This document shows, one piece after another, positions 1-10,550 of a stretch of 64,000 bases of DNA. The first letter of the stretch is position 1. Every line of letters starts with the position of its first letter. Under the pieces are notes generated by a model. That model did not search any database. It had not been told where the DNA came from and saw only the letters and a program-made list of their open reading frames with translations. The translations under genes were made by a program, and so were the position numbers. This stretch comes from Micromonospora sp. MA102 (GTDB taxonomy: Bacteria > Actinomycetota > Actinomycetes > Mycobacteriales > Micromonosporaceae): positions 62,001 through 126,000 of the forward strand of contig NZ_JAMWEG010000002.1 in the NCBI RefSeq assembly GCF_025460765.1. Direction: 5' to 3'.

Positions 1-411
1 GCCGGGAGGTGGGGGATAGCCGCCGGGCGGGGGATAGCCGCCCCCGGCCGGTGCCCCGGACAGTGGTGCGGTGGGTGGTTCGCCGGCCGGCGACGAGCCG
101 TACGGTGCCGACGGCGGGGTCGGCTCCGGCGGCGGTGCGCCGGAGTCCCCCGCTCCGGGAGGGCGAGGAGGTTCAGTCATGGACGTCACGGTAGGTCCCG
201 GGGGCAAGGGCGCACCAGAGCGAGATCGCCCGGGATGTCCGGCTGTTCGGCCCTGGCGGGTCCGGTGTGCGGCGGGCCGCACCGGAGGTACGTCGCTGAT
301 CATCGCGTCGGCGGGTCGGCCGACGTAGACTGGCACTCGCTACAGTCGAGTGCCAGACGCCCGGCGGACGCCGCGCGCCGGGGCGGACGAGGTGCGTCAG
401 GAGGTGGGGAG
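1..411. other. Upstream region before hrcA, no supported gene
   Basis: No convincing gene ends or begins here. A 14-nt direct repeat (gggggatagccgcc) occurs at 11-24 and 29-42. An ATG at 179 has a good AGGAGG-like sequence eight bases upstream and would encode 49 residues, but the peptide is low-complexity Gly/Pro/Arg and resembles nothing I recognise. It would also end just before the CIRCE element, so I treat it as leader or inter-operon DNA. The only clear functional element is the CIRCE operator at 330-356. Confidence 0.5.
330..356 (+). promoter_or_regulatory. CIRCE operator (HrcA binding site)
   Basis: Perfect inverted repeat CTGGCACTC-N9-GAGTGCCAG. It matches the CIRCE consensus TTAGCACTC-N9-GAGTGCTAA in all core positions apart from the two outermost bases of each arm. 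It lies 55 bases before the hrcA start, so hrcA and probably dnaJ are autoregulated by HrcA. Confidence 0.93.
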
Positions 412-1434
412 ATGGGTCTCGACGACCGCAAACTCGCCGTGCTGCGCGCGATCGTCGAGGACTACGTCGCCACACAGGAGCCGGTCGGCAGCAAGGCCCT
501 GGTCGAGCGCCACCAGTTGGGTGTCTCCCCGGCGACCGTCCGCAACGACATGGCGGTGCTGGAGGAGGAGGGCTACATCCGGCAGCCGCACACCAGCGCG
601 GGCCGGGTGCCCACCGACCGCGGCTACCGGCTGTTCGTCGACCGGCTCTCCCGGGTCAAGCCGCTCAGCCCGGCCGAGCGCCGGGCGATCGAGCGCTTCC
701 TGGTCGGCGCGGTCGACCTGGACGACGTGGTGCACCGCACGGTCCGCCTGCTCGCCCAGCTCACCCGGCAGGTCGCCGTGGTGCAGTACCCGAGCCTGGC
801 CCGCTCCAAGGTGCGCCACCTGGAGCTGGTGCCGATCTCCACCACCCGGCTGATGGTCGTCATGATCGCCGACACCGGCCGGGTCGAGCAGCGGCTGGTC
901 GAGATGCCCGGCCCGATCCCGGCCGAGGACGTCACCCACCTGCGCCGCCTGGTCAACGAGAAGCTCGTCGGCAGTCGGCTGTCCGACACCCCGCCGCTGG
1001 TGCAGGCCCTGGTCGACGAGTCGACCCCGCAGCTGCGCCCGGCCATGGCCACGCTCTCCACCGTGCTGCTGGAGACCCTTGTCGAACGGCACGAGGAGCG
1101 CATCGCGCTGGCCGGCACGGCCAACCTCACCCGGGGCGGCCTGCTCGACTTCCAGGGTTCGCTGCGCCCGATCCTCGAGGCGCTCGAGGAGGAGGTCGTG
1201 CTGCTCAAGCTGATCGGGGAGGCCGAACCGAGCACCACCCGGGTGCTCATCGGCGACGAGAACGAGATCGACAACCTGCGCGCCGCCTCGGTGGTCAGCA
1301 CCGGGTACGGCCCGGGCAGCACGATCGTGGGCGGTCTCGGCGTGCTCGGCCCGACCCGGATGGACTACCCCGGCACCATCGCCACGGTGAGGGCCGTGGC
1401 ACGCTACGTGGGCGAACTGCTGGCCCAGAACTGA
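412..1434 (+). CDS. hrcA: Heat-inducible transcription repressor HrcA
   Basis: 340-residue HrcA, the repressor that binds CIRCE operators and shuts off chaperone genes until heat shock. The N-terminal winged helix-turn-helix (about residues 1-75) ends with the family hallmark [19 protein letters not shown]. The rest is the GAF-like and insert domains with a typical C-terminus. The ATG at 412 is chosen because GGAGGTGGGG lies just upstream and the protein then starts like its homologues; the frame is open further upstream without such support. A CIRCE element precedes it. dnaJ follows after about 70 bases on the same strand, the usual actinobacterial hrcA-dnaJ2 order. Confidence 0.97.
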   Translation: MGLDDRKLAVLRAIVEDYVATQEPVGSKALVERHQLGVSPATVRNDMAVLEEEGYIRQPHTSAGRVPTDRGYRLFVDRLSRVKPLSPAERRAIERFLVGAVDLDDVVHRTVRLLAQLTRQVAVVQYPSLARSKVRHLELVPISTTRLMVVMIADTGRVEQRLVEMPGPIPAEDVTHLRRLVNEKLVGSRLSDTPPLVQALVDESTPQLRPAMATLSTVLLETLVERHEERIALAGTANLTRGGLLDFQGSLRPILEALEEEVVLLKLIGEAEPSTTRVLIGDENEIDNLRAASVVSTGYGPGSTIVGGLGVLGPTRMDYPGTIATVRAVARYVGELLAQN

Positions 1435-1507
1435 CCAGTCAGGACCGACGGCCGGCTCCGGCCGCCGACCGGCGCAACGCGAGACGAACATGAGGACACC
1501 GAACGCA

Positions 1508-2650
1508 GTGGCCAGGGACTACTACGGCATTCTCGGCGTGAGCCGGGACGCCTCCGACGACGAGATCAAGCGCGCCTACCGCAAGCTGGCGCGGCAGTTC
1601 CACCCGGACGTCAATCCGGACCCGGAGGCACAGGAGAAGTTCAAGGACATCAACGCCGCGTACGAGGTCCTCTCGGACGATCGGAAACGGCAGATCGTCG
1701 ACCTGGGCGGCGACCCGCTCGCCCCGGGCGGCGGGGGCGCGGGTCCGGGTGGTCCGGGCGGCGCCGGCCCGTTCGTCGGCTTCCAGGACATCATGGACGC
1801 CTTCTTCGGCGGGGCGGCGGGCGGCAGTCGTGGCCCGCGGCCGCGTACCCGGCCGGGCGCCGACGCGATCCTGCGGCTGGAGCTGGACCTGAACGAGACG
1901 GCGTTCGGCGTCGAGGCGCCGATCACCGTCGACACCGCCGTGCTCTGCACCACCTGCTCCGGCGCGGGCACCGCGGCGGGCACCCACCTGGCCACCTGCG
2001 AGGCGTGCGGCGGCCGGGGCGAGGTGCAGTCGGTGCAGCGGACCTTCCTCGGCCAGGTGGTCTCGGCCCGGCCGTGCACGGTCTGCCAGGGCTACGGCAC
2101 CACCATCCCGCACCCCTGCCCGACCTGCGCGGGCGACGGCCGGGTGCGCACCCGGCGCTCGCTCACCGTCAAGATCCCGGCGGGCGTCGAGGACGGCATG
2201 CGGATCCGGCTGGCCCAGCAGGGCGAGGTCGGTCCGGGCGGCGGCACCGCCGGCGACCTCTACGTGGAGATCCACGAGCGGCCGCACGACGTCTACTCCC
2301 GCAAGGGCGACGACCTGCACTGCCGCGTCACCGTGCCGATGACCGCGGCCGCGCTCGGCACCCGGCTGACCATCAAGACCCTGGACAGCGAGGAGACGGT
2401 CGACGTCAAGGCGGGCACCCAGCCGGGCAGCACGCTGCGGCTGCGGGCCCGGGGTGTGCCGCACCTGCGCGGCACCGGCCGGGGCGATCTCTACGTCCAC
2501 CTCGACGTGCGGACCCCGACCAAGCTCGACGCAGACCAGGAGCGGATGCTGCGCGACTTCGCCAAGACCCGCGGCGAGGAGGTCGCCGAGCTGACCAAGC
2601 AGGGCGGCTTCTTCTCCCGGATGCGCGACGCCTTCAACGGGCACGCCTGA
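1508..2650 (+). CDS. dnaJ: Chaperone protein DnaJ (DnaJ2 type)
   Basis: Type I DnaJ co-chaperone of about 380 residues, stimulating DnaK ATPase. It shows an N-terminal J domain with the HPD motif (QFHPDVNP), a Gly-rich linker, four CxxCxGxG zinc-finger repeats between about residues 147 and 211, and the C-terminal substrate-binding domains. The GTG at 1508 gives the family N-terminus [11 protein letters not shown], with AGGA eleven bases upstream; an in-frame ATG at 1490 would add six residues. It lies between hrcA and rsmE as in other actinomycetes and is not next to dnaK/grpE, so it is the second DnaJ copy typical of this group. Confidence 0.96.
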   Translation: MARDYYGILGVSRDASDDEIKRAYRKLARQFHPDVNPDPEAQEKFKDINAAYEVLSDDRKRQIVDLGGDPLAPGGGGAGPGGPGGAGPFVGFQDIMDAFFGGAAGGSRGPRPRTRPGADAILRLELDLNETAFGVEAPITVDTAVLCTTCSGAGTAAGTHLATCEACGGRGEVQSVQRTFLGQVVSARPCTVCQGYGTTIPHPCPTCAGDGRVRTRRSLTVKIPAGVEDGMRIRLAQQGEVGPGGGTAGDLYVEIHERPHDVYSRKGDDLHCRVTVPMTAAALGTRLTIKTLDSEETVDVKAGTQPGSTLRLRARGVPHLRGTGRGDLYVHLDVRTPTKLDADQERMLRDFAKTRGEEVAELTKQGGFFSRMRDAFNGHA

Positions 2651-2651
2651 G

Positions 2652-3386
2652 GTGTCGGCGCCGCTGTTCCTGGTCGAGGCGCTGCCCACCGGTGACACGC
2701 TGACGCTGGACGGCCCCGAGGGGCACCACGCGGCCACCGTGCAGCGGCTGCGCCTCGGCGAGGAGCTGCTGCTCGCCGACGGACGGGGCGGCACGGCCGG
2801 CGCCGTGGTCACGGCCGTCGGCAGGGGCACCCTCGACCTCCGGGTCACCTCCCGGGGGTACGCCGACGCGTCCGTCCCCCGGCTGGTCGTGGTGCAGGGC
2901 ATCGCCAAGGGTGACCGGGGCGAGCTGGCCGTGCAGGCGATGACCGAGGTCGGCGTGGACGAGATCGTCCCCTGGGCGGCGTCCCGCTCGGTGAGCCAGT
3001 GGCGCGGCGAGCGGGGCGTACGCGCCCGGGAGAAGTGGGCGGCCACCGCCCGGGAGGCGGCCAAGCAGGCCCGCCGCCCGTGGCTGCCGGTGGTGGCCGG
3101 CACGCCCGACGAGTCGACCACCACGGTGGCCCGGCGGATCTCCGGCGCGGCGGCCGCGTTCGTCCTGCACGAGGAGGCCGCCGAGCGGCTGACCACCGCC
3201 CCCCTGCCGGACACCGGCGAGATCGTCCTGGTGGTCGGCCCCGAGGGCGGCATCGCCCCCACCGAGCTGGCCGCCTTCACCGAGGCCGGCGCCCGCCCGG
3301 TCCGCCTCGGCCCGTCGGTCCTGCGCACGTCGACGGCCGGGGTGGCCGCGCTCAGCGTGTTGTCCGCCCGCCTGGGCCGTTGGTAG
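2652..3386 (+). CDS. rsmE: 16S rRNA (uracil(1498)-N(3))-methyltransferase RsmE
   Basis: 244-residue SPOUT-class methyltransferase that modifies U1498 in the 30S decoding region using SAM. The N-terminal PUA-like part contains GPEGHHAATVQRLR. The C-terminal trefoil-knot SAM site shows VVGPEGGIAPTEL near residue 195 and LGPSVLRTSTAG near residue 220. The GTG start lies one base after the dnaJ stop, so translation is probably coupled. The dnaJ-rsmE adjacency is conserved in actinobacteria. Confidence 0.95.
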   Translation: MSAPLFLVEALPTGDTLTLDGPEGHHAATVQRLRLGEELLLADGRGGTAGAVVTAVGRGTLDLRVTSRGYADASVPRLVVVQGIAKGDRGELAVQAMTEVGVDEIVPWAASRSVSQWRGERGVRAREKWAATAREAAKQARRPWLPVVAGTPDESTTTVARRISGAAAAFVLHEEAAERLTTAPLPDTGEIVLVVGPEGGIAPTELAAFTEAGARPVRLGPSVLRTSTAGVAALSVLSARLGRW

Positions 3387-3427
3387 ACCGGCCGGTCCTC
3401 CACCGCCGCGGGTCCGTCGGGCGGGGG

Positions 3428-4201
3428 TCAGCTGCGCAGGTAGGAGGCGCCGTTGAGGTCGATGATGGTGCCGGAGGCCCATTCGGCGTCGGGACTGGCC
3501 AGCCAGTGCACCGCCGCCGCGATCTCCTCGGGGCGGGCCACCCGGTGGAACGGGGACTGGGCGCGGATGGCGTCGCCCCGGGGGCTCTTCAGGTGCTCGT
3601 TGGTCATGTCGGTCTCGACGAAGCCGGGGGCCACGCACGCCACCCCGATGCCGTAGGGCGCCAGGGCCACCGCGAGGGACTGCGCCATCGCGTTCATCCC
3701 CGCCTTGCTGGCCCCGTACGCCGGGTTGGCCGGCTCGCCCCGGAACGCGCCGCGGGAGGAGACGTTGATGATCCGGCCGCCCCGCTCGCGCATGTGCTGG
3801 GCGGCGCACCAGGCGGCGTTCGCCGCGCCGAACAGGTTGGTGTCCAGCACCTCGCGCCACCGCTGCCGCCACTGCTCGTAGCTGCTCTCGAAGACCGGGT
3901 GCGGCGGGTCGGCCGGCCCGAACACGCCGGCGTTGTTGACCAGGACGTCGAGGCCGCCCAGGTCCCGCGCCGCCTCGTCCACCATGGCCCGGACCGCCTC
4001 CGGGTCGGCGAGGTCGGCGCGCACCACCACGTGCCCGTCGCCGGGCAGCTCGGCGCGCAGCGCCTCGGCCAGCTCCGCGGAGTCCCGGTGGTGGACGGCC
4101 ACCCGGTCCCCGCCCTCCGCGAACGCCCGCGCCACCGCGCGGCCGATGCCGCGCGAGGCCCCCGTCACCAGTACCGCCCGAGAAGTCACGCGGCACATCA
4201 T
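3428..4201 (-). CDS. SDR family NAD(P)-dependent oxidoreductase
   Basis: Classical short-chain dehydrogenase/reductase, about 257 residues, with Rossmann motif TGASRGIG, NNAG, a catalytic Ser in NVSSRG, and YGASK. The C-terminal motif is PGFVETDM. It is 3-oxoacyl-ACP-reductase-like, but the substrate cannot be told from sequence. ATG 4201, ATG 4198 and a GTG at 4189 are all possible starts and none has a strong Shine-Dalgarno sequence; the GTG would give the compact N-terminus VTSRAVLVTGAS. It is convergent with rsmE and divergent from the HIT gene, so it stands alone. Confidence 0.88.
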   Translation of the reverse strand: MMCRVTSRAVLVTGASRGIGRAVARAFAEGGDRVAVHHRDSAELAEALRAELPGDGHVVVRADLADPEAVRAMVDEAARDLGGLDVLVNNAGVFGPADPPHPVFESSYEQWRQRWREVLDTNLFGAANAAWCAAQHMRERGGRIINVSSRGAFRGEPANPAYGASKAGMNAMAQSLAVALAPYGIGVACVAPGFVETDMTNEHLKSPRGDAIRAQSPFHRVARPEEIAAAVHWLASPDAEWASGTIIDLNGASYLRS

Positions 4202-4224
4202 GCCTGAGCCGGTACGGGACGACT

Positions 4225-4230
4225 TACCAT
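4225..4230 (+). promoter_or_regulatory. Predicted -10 box for a leaderless HIT gene
   Basis: TACCAT ends six bases before the ATG at 4237, and no Shine-Dalgarno sequence is present. The spacing fits transcription starting at or next to the A of the start codon. Confidence 0.55.
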
Positions 4231-4236
4231 GCCCCG

Positions 4237-4587
4237 ATGGGAACCGACTGCCTGTTCTGCCGGATCGTCACCGGGGAGATCCCGGCCACCATCGTCCGCG
4301 AGACCGCCACCACGCTGGCGTTCCGGGACATCGACCCGAAGGCGCCCACCCACGTGCTGGTGATCCCCAAGGAGCACTACGCGGACGTGGTCACCCTGGC
4401 CCAGGGCGATCCCGGGCTGGCCGGTGAGCTGCTGGGCACCGCCGCCGTGGTGGCCGAGGAGGAGGGGCTGACCGTGGACGGCTTCCGGCTGATGTTCAAC
4501 ACCGGCCCGTACGGCGGCCAGGAGGTCTTCCACGTGCACGCGCACCTGCTGGGCGGCGCACCGCTCGGCCCGATGCTCTGCCGCTGA
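4237..4587 (+). CDS. HIT family protein (HINT-like nucleotide hydrolase)
   Basis: 116-residue histidine-triad protein of the HINT branch, which hydrolyses nucleoside phosphoramidates and related AMP conjugates. The N-terminus CLFCRIVTGEIPA carries two Cys, and the catalytic triad motif HVHAH sits near residues 99-103, followed by LLGG. Length and motifs are complete for the family. The start has a -10-like TACCAT immediately upstream and no ribosome binding site, so the mRNA is probably leaderless. It is followed by a separately promoted serine hydrolase. Confidence 0.94.
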   Translation: MGTDCLFCRIVTGEIPATIVRETATTLAFRDIDPKAPTHVLVIPKEHYADVVTLAQGDPGLAGELLGTAAVVAEEEGLTVDGFRLMFNTGPYGGQEVFHVHAHLLGGAPLGPMLCR

Positions 4588-4596
4588 CGCGCTGCC

Positions 4597-4602
4597 TAGA
4601 CT
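4597..4602 (+). promoter_or_regulatory. Predicted -10 box for a leaderless serine hydrolase gene
   Basis: TAGACT ends six bases before the ATG at 4609. No Shine-Dalgarno sequence precedes the ATG. Confidence 0.55.
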
Positions 4603-4608
4603 GCCTGC

Positions 4609-5985
4609 ATGATCACGGTGCATGACCGGCTCGGCCGGATGGTGCGGCAGGCGCAGGCCCACGGGCGGATCCCGGCGGTCTCGGCCGCCCTGCACCGGGC
4701 CGACCGGCCGCTCTGGACCTGCACGGTCGGCGGGACCGGCAACGACACCGCGCTCGGGCCGGAGTCGGTCTTCCGGATCGGCTCGGTCACCAAGACCTTC
4801 ACGGCGGTGCTGGTCATGCAGTGCCGCGACGACGGGCTCCTCGACCTGGACGACCCGATCGGGCGGCACCTCGACCTGCCGGCACACGGCGAGCTGACCG
4901 TCCGCCGGCTGCTGTCGCACACCGCGGGCCTGCAGCGCGAGCCGCACGGCGACGTCTGGGACAGCCTCCACGCGCCCGACGTGAGTGAGCTGCTCGCCGA
5001 CCTGGCCCGGGTGGAGCGGGTGCTGCCCGGCGGCCGGCGGTTCCACTACTCCAACCTCGGCCTGGCCCTGCTCGGCGAGGCGGTCGCCCGGCTGCGCGGC
5101 GGCACCTGGGCCGAGGTGCTGGCCGAGCGGGTGCTCGTCCCGCTCGGGCTGACCGCCACCGGCCCCACGCCGGGCGAGCGGGCGGCGACCGGGTTCCTGG
5201 TCGACGCGTACTCCGACGAGGCCCGTCCGGAGCCCCCGACCGACTTCGGCGCGGTGGCCCCCGCCGCGCAGCTCTGGAGCACCGCGCCGGACATGGCCCG
5301 CTGGGCCGCCTTCCTGGCCGACCCGGCCGCGCTGGACCCGGCGGGCGCGGTGCTCGCGCCGGCCACCCTCGACGAGATGCGCTGGCCGCTCACCACCACC
5401 GACGAGACGCTCTGGGCGGGCGGCTTCGGCCTCGGGCTGATCCTGGTGCCGCAGGCGGAGCGGGTGATGCACGTGGGGCACGACGGGGCCATGCCCGGTT
5501 TCCTGGCCGCCGTCTACGGCCGGCGCGGCGGGGACGGCACGGCCGGCGCGATGGGCTGCGCGGTGCTCGGTTCCTCCGGCACCGGCGTGGAGGTCTTCGA
5601 GCTGCCGCACCGGCTCCTCGCCGCCGCCGCCGAGCACGACCCGGCCGACGTCGAGCCGTGGCGGCCCGGCGCGCCCGCCCCGGAGCACCTGCGTGGCCTG
5701 CTCGGCCGGTGGTGGGGCGAGGGCTTCGAGTACGTCTTCGCCTGGCACGACGGGGCACTGCGGGCCCGGGGCGCGGACGACCCGGCCGGCAAGCCGCCCG
5801 CGGTGTTCGCCCCGGTGCCGGACCGGCCCGACGTGTTCCGCACGGTCGCCGGCCGGGAGGTGGGCGAGCTGCTCCGGCTGACCCGGGACGAGCGCGGCGC
5901 GGTGGTCCGCATGCACTGGGCCACCTACCGCTTCACCCGGCACCAGGAGACCTTCGAGGGGTACGACTTCCGCGCCGGCGGCTGA
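4609..5985 (+). CDS. Serine hydrolase, beta-lactamase/D-alanyl-D-alanine carboxypeptidase family
   Basis: 458-residue class C beta-lactamase-like serine hydrolase. The SxxK nucleophile motif is SVTK (Ser59, Lys62), the second motif is YSN (147-149), and HDG near 291-293 stands where KTG is found in true penicillin-binding enzymes. A C-terminal region of about 120 residues follows the catalytic domain. No signal peptide is visible at this start, so it is probably an intracellular esterase or peptidase relative rather than a resistance enzyme. The substrate is unknown. Confidence 0.88.
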   Translation: MITVHDRLGRMVRQAQAHGRIPAVSAALHRADRPLWTCTVGGTGNDTALGPESVFRIGSVTKTFTAVLVMQCRDDGLLDLDDPIGRHLDLPAHGELTVRRLLSHTAGLQREPHGDVWDSLHAPDVSELLADLARVERVLPGGRRFHYSNLGLALLGEAVARLRGGTWAEVLAERVLVPLGLTATGPTPGERAATGFLVDAYSDEARPEPPTDFGAVAPAAQLWSTAPDMARWAAFLADPAALDPAGAVLAPATLDEMRWPLTTTDETLWAGGFGLGLILVPQAERVMHVGHDGAMPGFLAAVYGRRGGDGTAGAMGCAVLGSSGTGVEVFELPHRLLAAAAEHDPADVEPWRPGAPAPEHLRGLLGRWWGEGFEYVFAWHDGALRARGADDPAGKPPAVFAPVPDRPDVFRTVAGREVGELLRLTRDERGAVVRMHWATYRFTRHQETFEGYDFRAGG

Positions 5986-6150
5986 TCTTCCGGGCGCCGG
6001 CGGAGGGTCCGTTCCGCCGGCCGGCGCCGGGCGGAAATGGGCGCGGTGCCGCGGGTGTTGACCCGATACGATGGGAGTCACGACCGCCGCGCCAGCAGGG
6101 CCCGGCGCCGAGTTCGAGAGCAGGTGGCGTAGGGCCCGTCGGCCCGACCT

Positions 6151-7209
<1,059 letters not shown>

Positions 7210-7227
7210 TCCGACAGAGGAAGACAG

Positions 7228-7701
7228 TTGTCCATCGAGATCGCCAACGAGTCCGGCGCCGACGTCGACACCGACGCCGTGCTCGCCGTCGCCCGGCACG
7301 CCCTCGACGAGATGGGGGTCAACCCCCTCGCCGAGCTCTCCGTGCTGCTGGTCGACATCGAATACATGTCGGAGCTGAACCACCGCTGGATGGGTGGCGA
7401 CGGCCCGACCGACGTGCTCGCCTTCCCCATGGACGAGGGCAGCGTCGACCACGGCCCGGGGGAGAGCTCCCCGGCCGGCGGTGAACCGGCCCTGCTCGGC
7501 GACATCGTGCTCTGCCCGGAGGTGGCGGCCAAGCAGGCGGCCGCCGCCGGGCACACCACCGCCGACGAGCTGCACCTGCTCACCGTGCACGGCGTGCTGC
7601 ACCTGCTCGGCTACGACCACGCCGAGCCGGAGGAGGAGCGGGAGATGTTCGGTCTCCAGGCCCGGCTGCTGGCCAGCTGGCGGTCGACCCGATCGCAGTG
7701 A
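7228..7701 (+). CDS. ybeY: Endoribonuclease YbeY (rRNA maturation factor)
   Basis: 157-residue metal-dependent endoribonuclease for 16S rRNA 3' maturation and ribosome quality control. The metal-binding motif H-x3-H-x5-H is complete (His121, His125, His131 in [11 protein letters not shown]). TTG at 7228 is the likely start, preceded by GAGGAAGA about eight bases upstream and giving the usual N-terminus SIEIANES. It follows phoH by 18 bases, and its stop overlaps the start of the next gene by four bases. Confidence 0.95.
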   Translation: MSIEIANESGADVDTDAVLAVARHALDEMGVNPLAELSVLLVDIEYMSELNHRWMGGDGPTDVLAFPMDEGSVDHGPGESSPAGGEPALLGDIVLCPEVAAKQAAAAGHTTADELHLLTVHGVLHLLGYDHAEPEEEREMFGLQARLLASWRSTRSQ

Positions 7702-9086
7702 CCACCACCCTGGCGGCCGTCGGCGCCCCCGCCGGCCTGCCCGATCTCACCCTCCTCGTCGTCGCGGCGGGGCTGGTGGTGCTCGCCGGCCTCATCGCGA
7801 TGACCGAGGCCGCGCTGGCCGCCGTCTCGCCGGCCCGGGCCGCCGAACTGGCCCGGGACGGCGCGCGGGGCGCGCGTACCCTCCAGGCGGTCGCCGGCGA
7901 CGTGGTCCGCCACCTCAACCTGCTGCTCCTGCTCCGGCTGCTGGCCGAGCTGACCGCCACCACGCTGGTCGCGCTCGTGGCGGTGGACACCTTCGGCGCC
8001 GGCTGGCGGGCCGCCCTGGTCACCGCCGGGGCGATGGCCGTGGTCAGCTTCGTGGTGGTCGGCGTGGCGCCGCGCACCCTGGGCCGGCAGCACGCCTACG
8101 CGGTGGGCCGCGCGGTCGCGCCGCTGGTGCGCTGGCTGGGCCGGGCGCTCAACCCGCTGGCCTCGCTGCTCATCCTCATCGGCAACGCGGTCACCCCGGG
8201 GCGCGGCTTCCGCGAGGGGCCGTTCGCCACCCAGGTCGAGCTGCGGGAGCTGGTCGACCTGGCCGAGCAGCGCGGCGTGGTCGAGCACGGCGAGCGGCAG
8301 ATGATCCACTCGGTGTTCGCGCTCGGCGACACCATCGCCCGTGAGGTGATGGTGCCCCGGACCGAGATGGTGTGGATAGAGGATCGCAAGACCCTCGCGC
8401 AGGCGCTGGCGCTCTTCCTGCGGTCCGGCTTCTCCCGCATCCCGGTGATCGGCGAGAACGTCGACGACGTGCTCGGCGTGCTCTACCTCAAAGACCTGAT
8501 CCGGCGGATTCAGGGCGCCCCGGAGGCCCGGCAGACGCCGGTGGCCGAGCTGATGCGCCCGGCGACCTTCGTGCCCGAGTCGAAGCCGGTCGACGACCTG
8601 CTCTCGGAGATGCAGGCGGCCCGCAACCACCTGGTCATCGTCGTGGACGAGTACGGCGGCACCGGCGGTCTCGTCACCATCGAGGACATCCTGGAGGAGA
8701 TCGTCGGCGAGATCACCGACGAGTACGATGTCGAACGCCCGCCGGTCGAACGCCTGGCGGACGGGGCCGTGCGGGTGACCGCCCGGCTGCCGGTGGAGAA
8801 TCTGGGCGAGCTGTTCGACACGGACCTGCCCACCGACGAGGTGGAGACGGTCGGTGGCCTGCTCGCCCAGGCGCTCGGCCGGGTGCCGATCCCCGGTTCC
8901 GGGGCCCAGGTGGCCGGGCTGCGGCTGATCGCCGAGGGCACCACCGGGCGGCGCAACCGGATCGACACCGTGCTGGTCAGCCGGGTCGAGCCGGGCGACG
9001 CGCCGGACCGCGCGGGGCACGGCGAGCAGGCCGATCCCCGTGGCAACCAGAACCGTTCCGAGGAGAGGCAACCCGCCGATGCCTGA
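7698..9086 (+). CDS. CNNM/HlyC family transporter-associated protein (DUF21-CBS-CorC_HlyC)
   Basis: 462-residue membrane protein of the CNNM/CorB/HlyC family, linked to magnesium homeostasis. The N-terminal DUF21 transmembrane domain (about 1-190) is followed by a CBS pair (about 210-330, with VPRTEMVW and [20 protein letters not shown]) and a CorC_HlyC domain (about 345-430). The name haemolysin often given to this family is not supported functionally. The GTG start overlaps the ybeY stop. Orthologous to the gene between ybeY and era in mycobacteria (Rv2366c). Confidence 0.92.
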   Translation: MTTTLAAVGAPAGLPDLTLLVVAAGLVVLAGLIAMTEAALAAVSPARAAELARDGARGARTLQAVAGDVVRHLNLLLLLRLLAELTATTLVALVAVDTFGAGWRAALVTAGAMAVVSFVVVGVAPRTLGRQHAYAVGRAVAPLVRWLGRALNPLASLLILIGNAVTPGRGFREGPFATQVELRELVDLAEQRGVVEHGERQMIHSVFALGDTIAREVMVPRTEMVWIEDRKTLAQALALFLRSGFSRIPVIGENVDDVLGVLYLKDLIRRIQGAPEARQTPVAELMRPATFVPESKPVDDLLSEMQAARNHLVIVVDEYGGTGGLVTIEDILEEIVGEITDEYDVERPPVERLADGAVRVTARLPVENLGELFDTDLPTDEVETVGGLLAQALGRVPIPGSGAQVAGLRLIAEGTTGRRNRIDTVLVSRVEPGDAPDRAGHGEQADPRGNQNRSEERQPADA

Positions 9087-9465
9087 GTCACCCGCCGTGC
9101 CGGCCGCCCGGCCCACCCCGTCCGACCCGGGCGAGCTGAGCGCCGAGGACGGCAAGCTGGTCGTCCTGGCCCGGGGCGCGCGGGGCCGGGTCGGCGCCGT
9201 GGAGGGCGCGGCGGTCCGCGACCAGGACGGCCGGACGTACGCGGCGGCCAGCGTGGCGCTGCCGTCGCTGGCCCTGACCGCGCTCCAGCTCGCGGTCGCC
9301 TCGGCGGTGGCCGCCGGCGCGAGCCGGCTGGAGGCCGCCGTCGTGGTGACGGAGGCCTCGACGCTGGACGGCGCGGGGCACGCCGCGGTCCGGGACCTCG
9401 CCGCCGACGCGCCGATCCACGTGGCTTCGCCGGACGGCACCGTCCTCGGCACGGTGGTCGAGTGA
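9079..9465 (+). CDS. Cytidine deaminase-like protein lacking zinc ligands
   Basis: 128-residue protein in the position occupied by Rv2365c-type genes, often annotated as cytidine deaminase. The alpha/beta fold pattern is visible, but I see neither the HAE/CAE motif nor the PCxxC motif that bind zinc in active deaminases, so catalytic activity is doubtful. The ATG at 9079 is chosen because AGGAGAGG lies ten bases upstream; it overlaps the CNNM stop by eight bases. The downstream era start overlaps its stop by four bases, implying translational coupling and a possible accessory role to Era. Confidence 0.8.
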   Translation: MPESPAVPAARPTPSDPGELSAEDGKLVVLARGARGRVGAVEGAAVRDQDGRTYAAASVALPSLALTALQLAVASAVAAGASRLEAAVVVTEASTLDGAGHAAVRDLAADAPIHVASPDGTVLGTVVE

Positions 9466-10358
9466 CCGAGGTCCAGCAGCGTCCCTACCGGGCGGGCTTC
9501 GGCTGCTTCGTCGGCCGGCCGAACGCGGGCAAGTCGACGCTGACCAACGCGATCGTCGGCACCAAGATCGCAATCACCTCGAACAAGCCGCAGACCACCC
9601 GGCACATCATCCGGGCGGTGCTGCACCGGCCGGAGTCCCAGCTCGTGCTGGTCGACACCCCGGGCCTGCACCGGCCCCGCACGCTGCTCGGCGAGCGGCT
9701 GAACGACCTGGTCCGGGAGACCTGGAGCGAGGTCGACGTGATCGGCCTCTGCATCCCGGCGAACGAGCCGATCGGGCGGGGCGACCGGTTCATCACCGGC
9801 GAGCTGGCCAGCCTGCGGGCCACCGTGCTGGCCGTGGTCACCAAGACCGACCTGGTGGACAAGAAGCGGCTGGCCGAGCAGTTGCTCGCGGTGAGCGAGC
9901 TGGGCGATTTCGCCGACGTGGTGCCGGTGAGCGCCGTCTCGGGCCACCAGGTGGACACGCTGGTCGACGTGATGACCGGCTACCTGCCGGAGTCGCCGCA
10001 GCTCTACCCGGACGACATGCTCACCGACGACCCGGAGCAGGTGCTCGTGGCCGAGCTGGTCCGGGAGGCCGCCCTGGAGGGCGTCCGGGACGAGCTGCCG
10101 CACTCCATCGCCGTCGTGGTCGAGGAGATGATCCCCGAGGGCGGCGTCACGAAGATCTACGCCGACGTGTACGTGGAGCGACCGAGCCAGAAGGCGATCG
10201 TCATCGGTCACCGGGGCAGCCGGCTCAAGCAGGTGGGCATCACGGCCCGCCGGCAGATCGAGGAGCTGCTCGGCACCCGGGTCTACCTGGACCTGCACGT
10301 CCGGGTCGCGAAGGACTGGCAGCGCGACCCGAAGCAGCTGCGCAAGCTCGGCTTCTGA
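9462..10358 (+). CDS. era: GTPase Era
   Basis: 298-residue essential GTPase that binds the 3' end of 16S rRNA during 30S assembly. G1 is GRPNAGKST (about 18-26). The switch segment NKPQTTRH, G3 DTPG, and G4 TKTD are present, and a C-terminal KH RNA-binding domain contains [13 protein letters not shown]. The GTG start overlaps the preceding stop by four bases. It is the last gene of the phoH-ybeY-CNNM-cda-era chain and is followed by a strong hairpin. Confidence 0.97.
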   Translation: MTEVQQRPYRAGFGCFVGRPNAGKSTLTNAIVGTKIAITSNKPQTTRHIIRAVLHRPESQLVLVDTPGLHRPRTLLGERLNDLVRETWSEVDVIGLCIPANEPIGRGDRFITGELASLRATVLAVVTKTDLVDKKRLAEQLLAVSELGDFADVVPVSAVSGHQVDTLVDVMTGYLPESPQLYPDDMLTDDPEQVLVAELVREAALEGVRDELPHSIAVVVEEMIPEGGVTKIYADVYVERPSQKAIVIGHRGSRLKQVGITARRQIEELLGTRVYLDLHVRVAKDWQRDPKQLRKLGF

Positions 10359-10371
10359 CCGGGTACGCCCC

Positions 10372-10405
10372 GACCGCCGGTCCCGGATCCCGGGGGCCGG
10401 CGGTC
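10372..10405 (+). terminator. Hairpin terminator after era
   Basis: Arms gaccgccgg (10372-10380) and ccggcggtc (10397-10405) are perfectly complementary, and an inner cccgg/ccggg pair extends the stem. No T-tract follows, as is common in high-GC actinomycetes. Confidence 0.7.
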
Positions 10406-10550
10406 CGCGTTCCGGCGGGTGCCGGCCTGGTCGCGATCGGTCGGCTTTGTGCGATGTTTCACTTTTGACCCCGGGTCCCGCACCGTTTCGTCCGGCCGAG
10501 TCGGAGGGTAGGGAGGCGTTGCTCCCTGCCCCCGACGCCCCCGCGAGCTG

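Noticed and set aside
11..42. 14-nt direct repeat at the left edge as a regulatory element
   Set aside because: Only two copies, GC-rich, and at the window edge where the upstream context is missing.
179..328. Possible 49-residue ORF with a good ribosome binding site upstream of hrcA
   Set aside because: Low-complexity peptide with no family, ending right before the CIRCE element. I could not support it beyond the start signal.
7698..9086. Haemolysin
   Set aside because: The DUF21-CBS-CorC_HlyC architecture belongs to CNNM magnesium-related proteins; haemolysin is a historical label.
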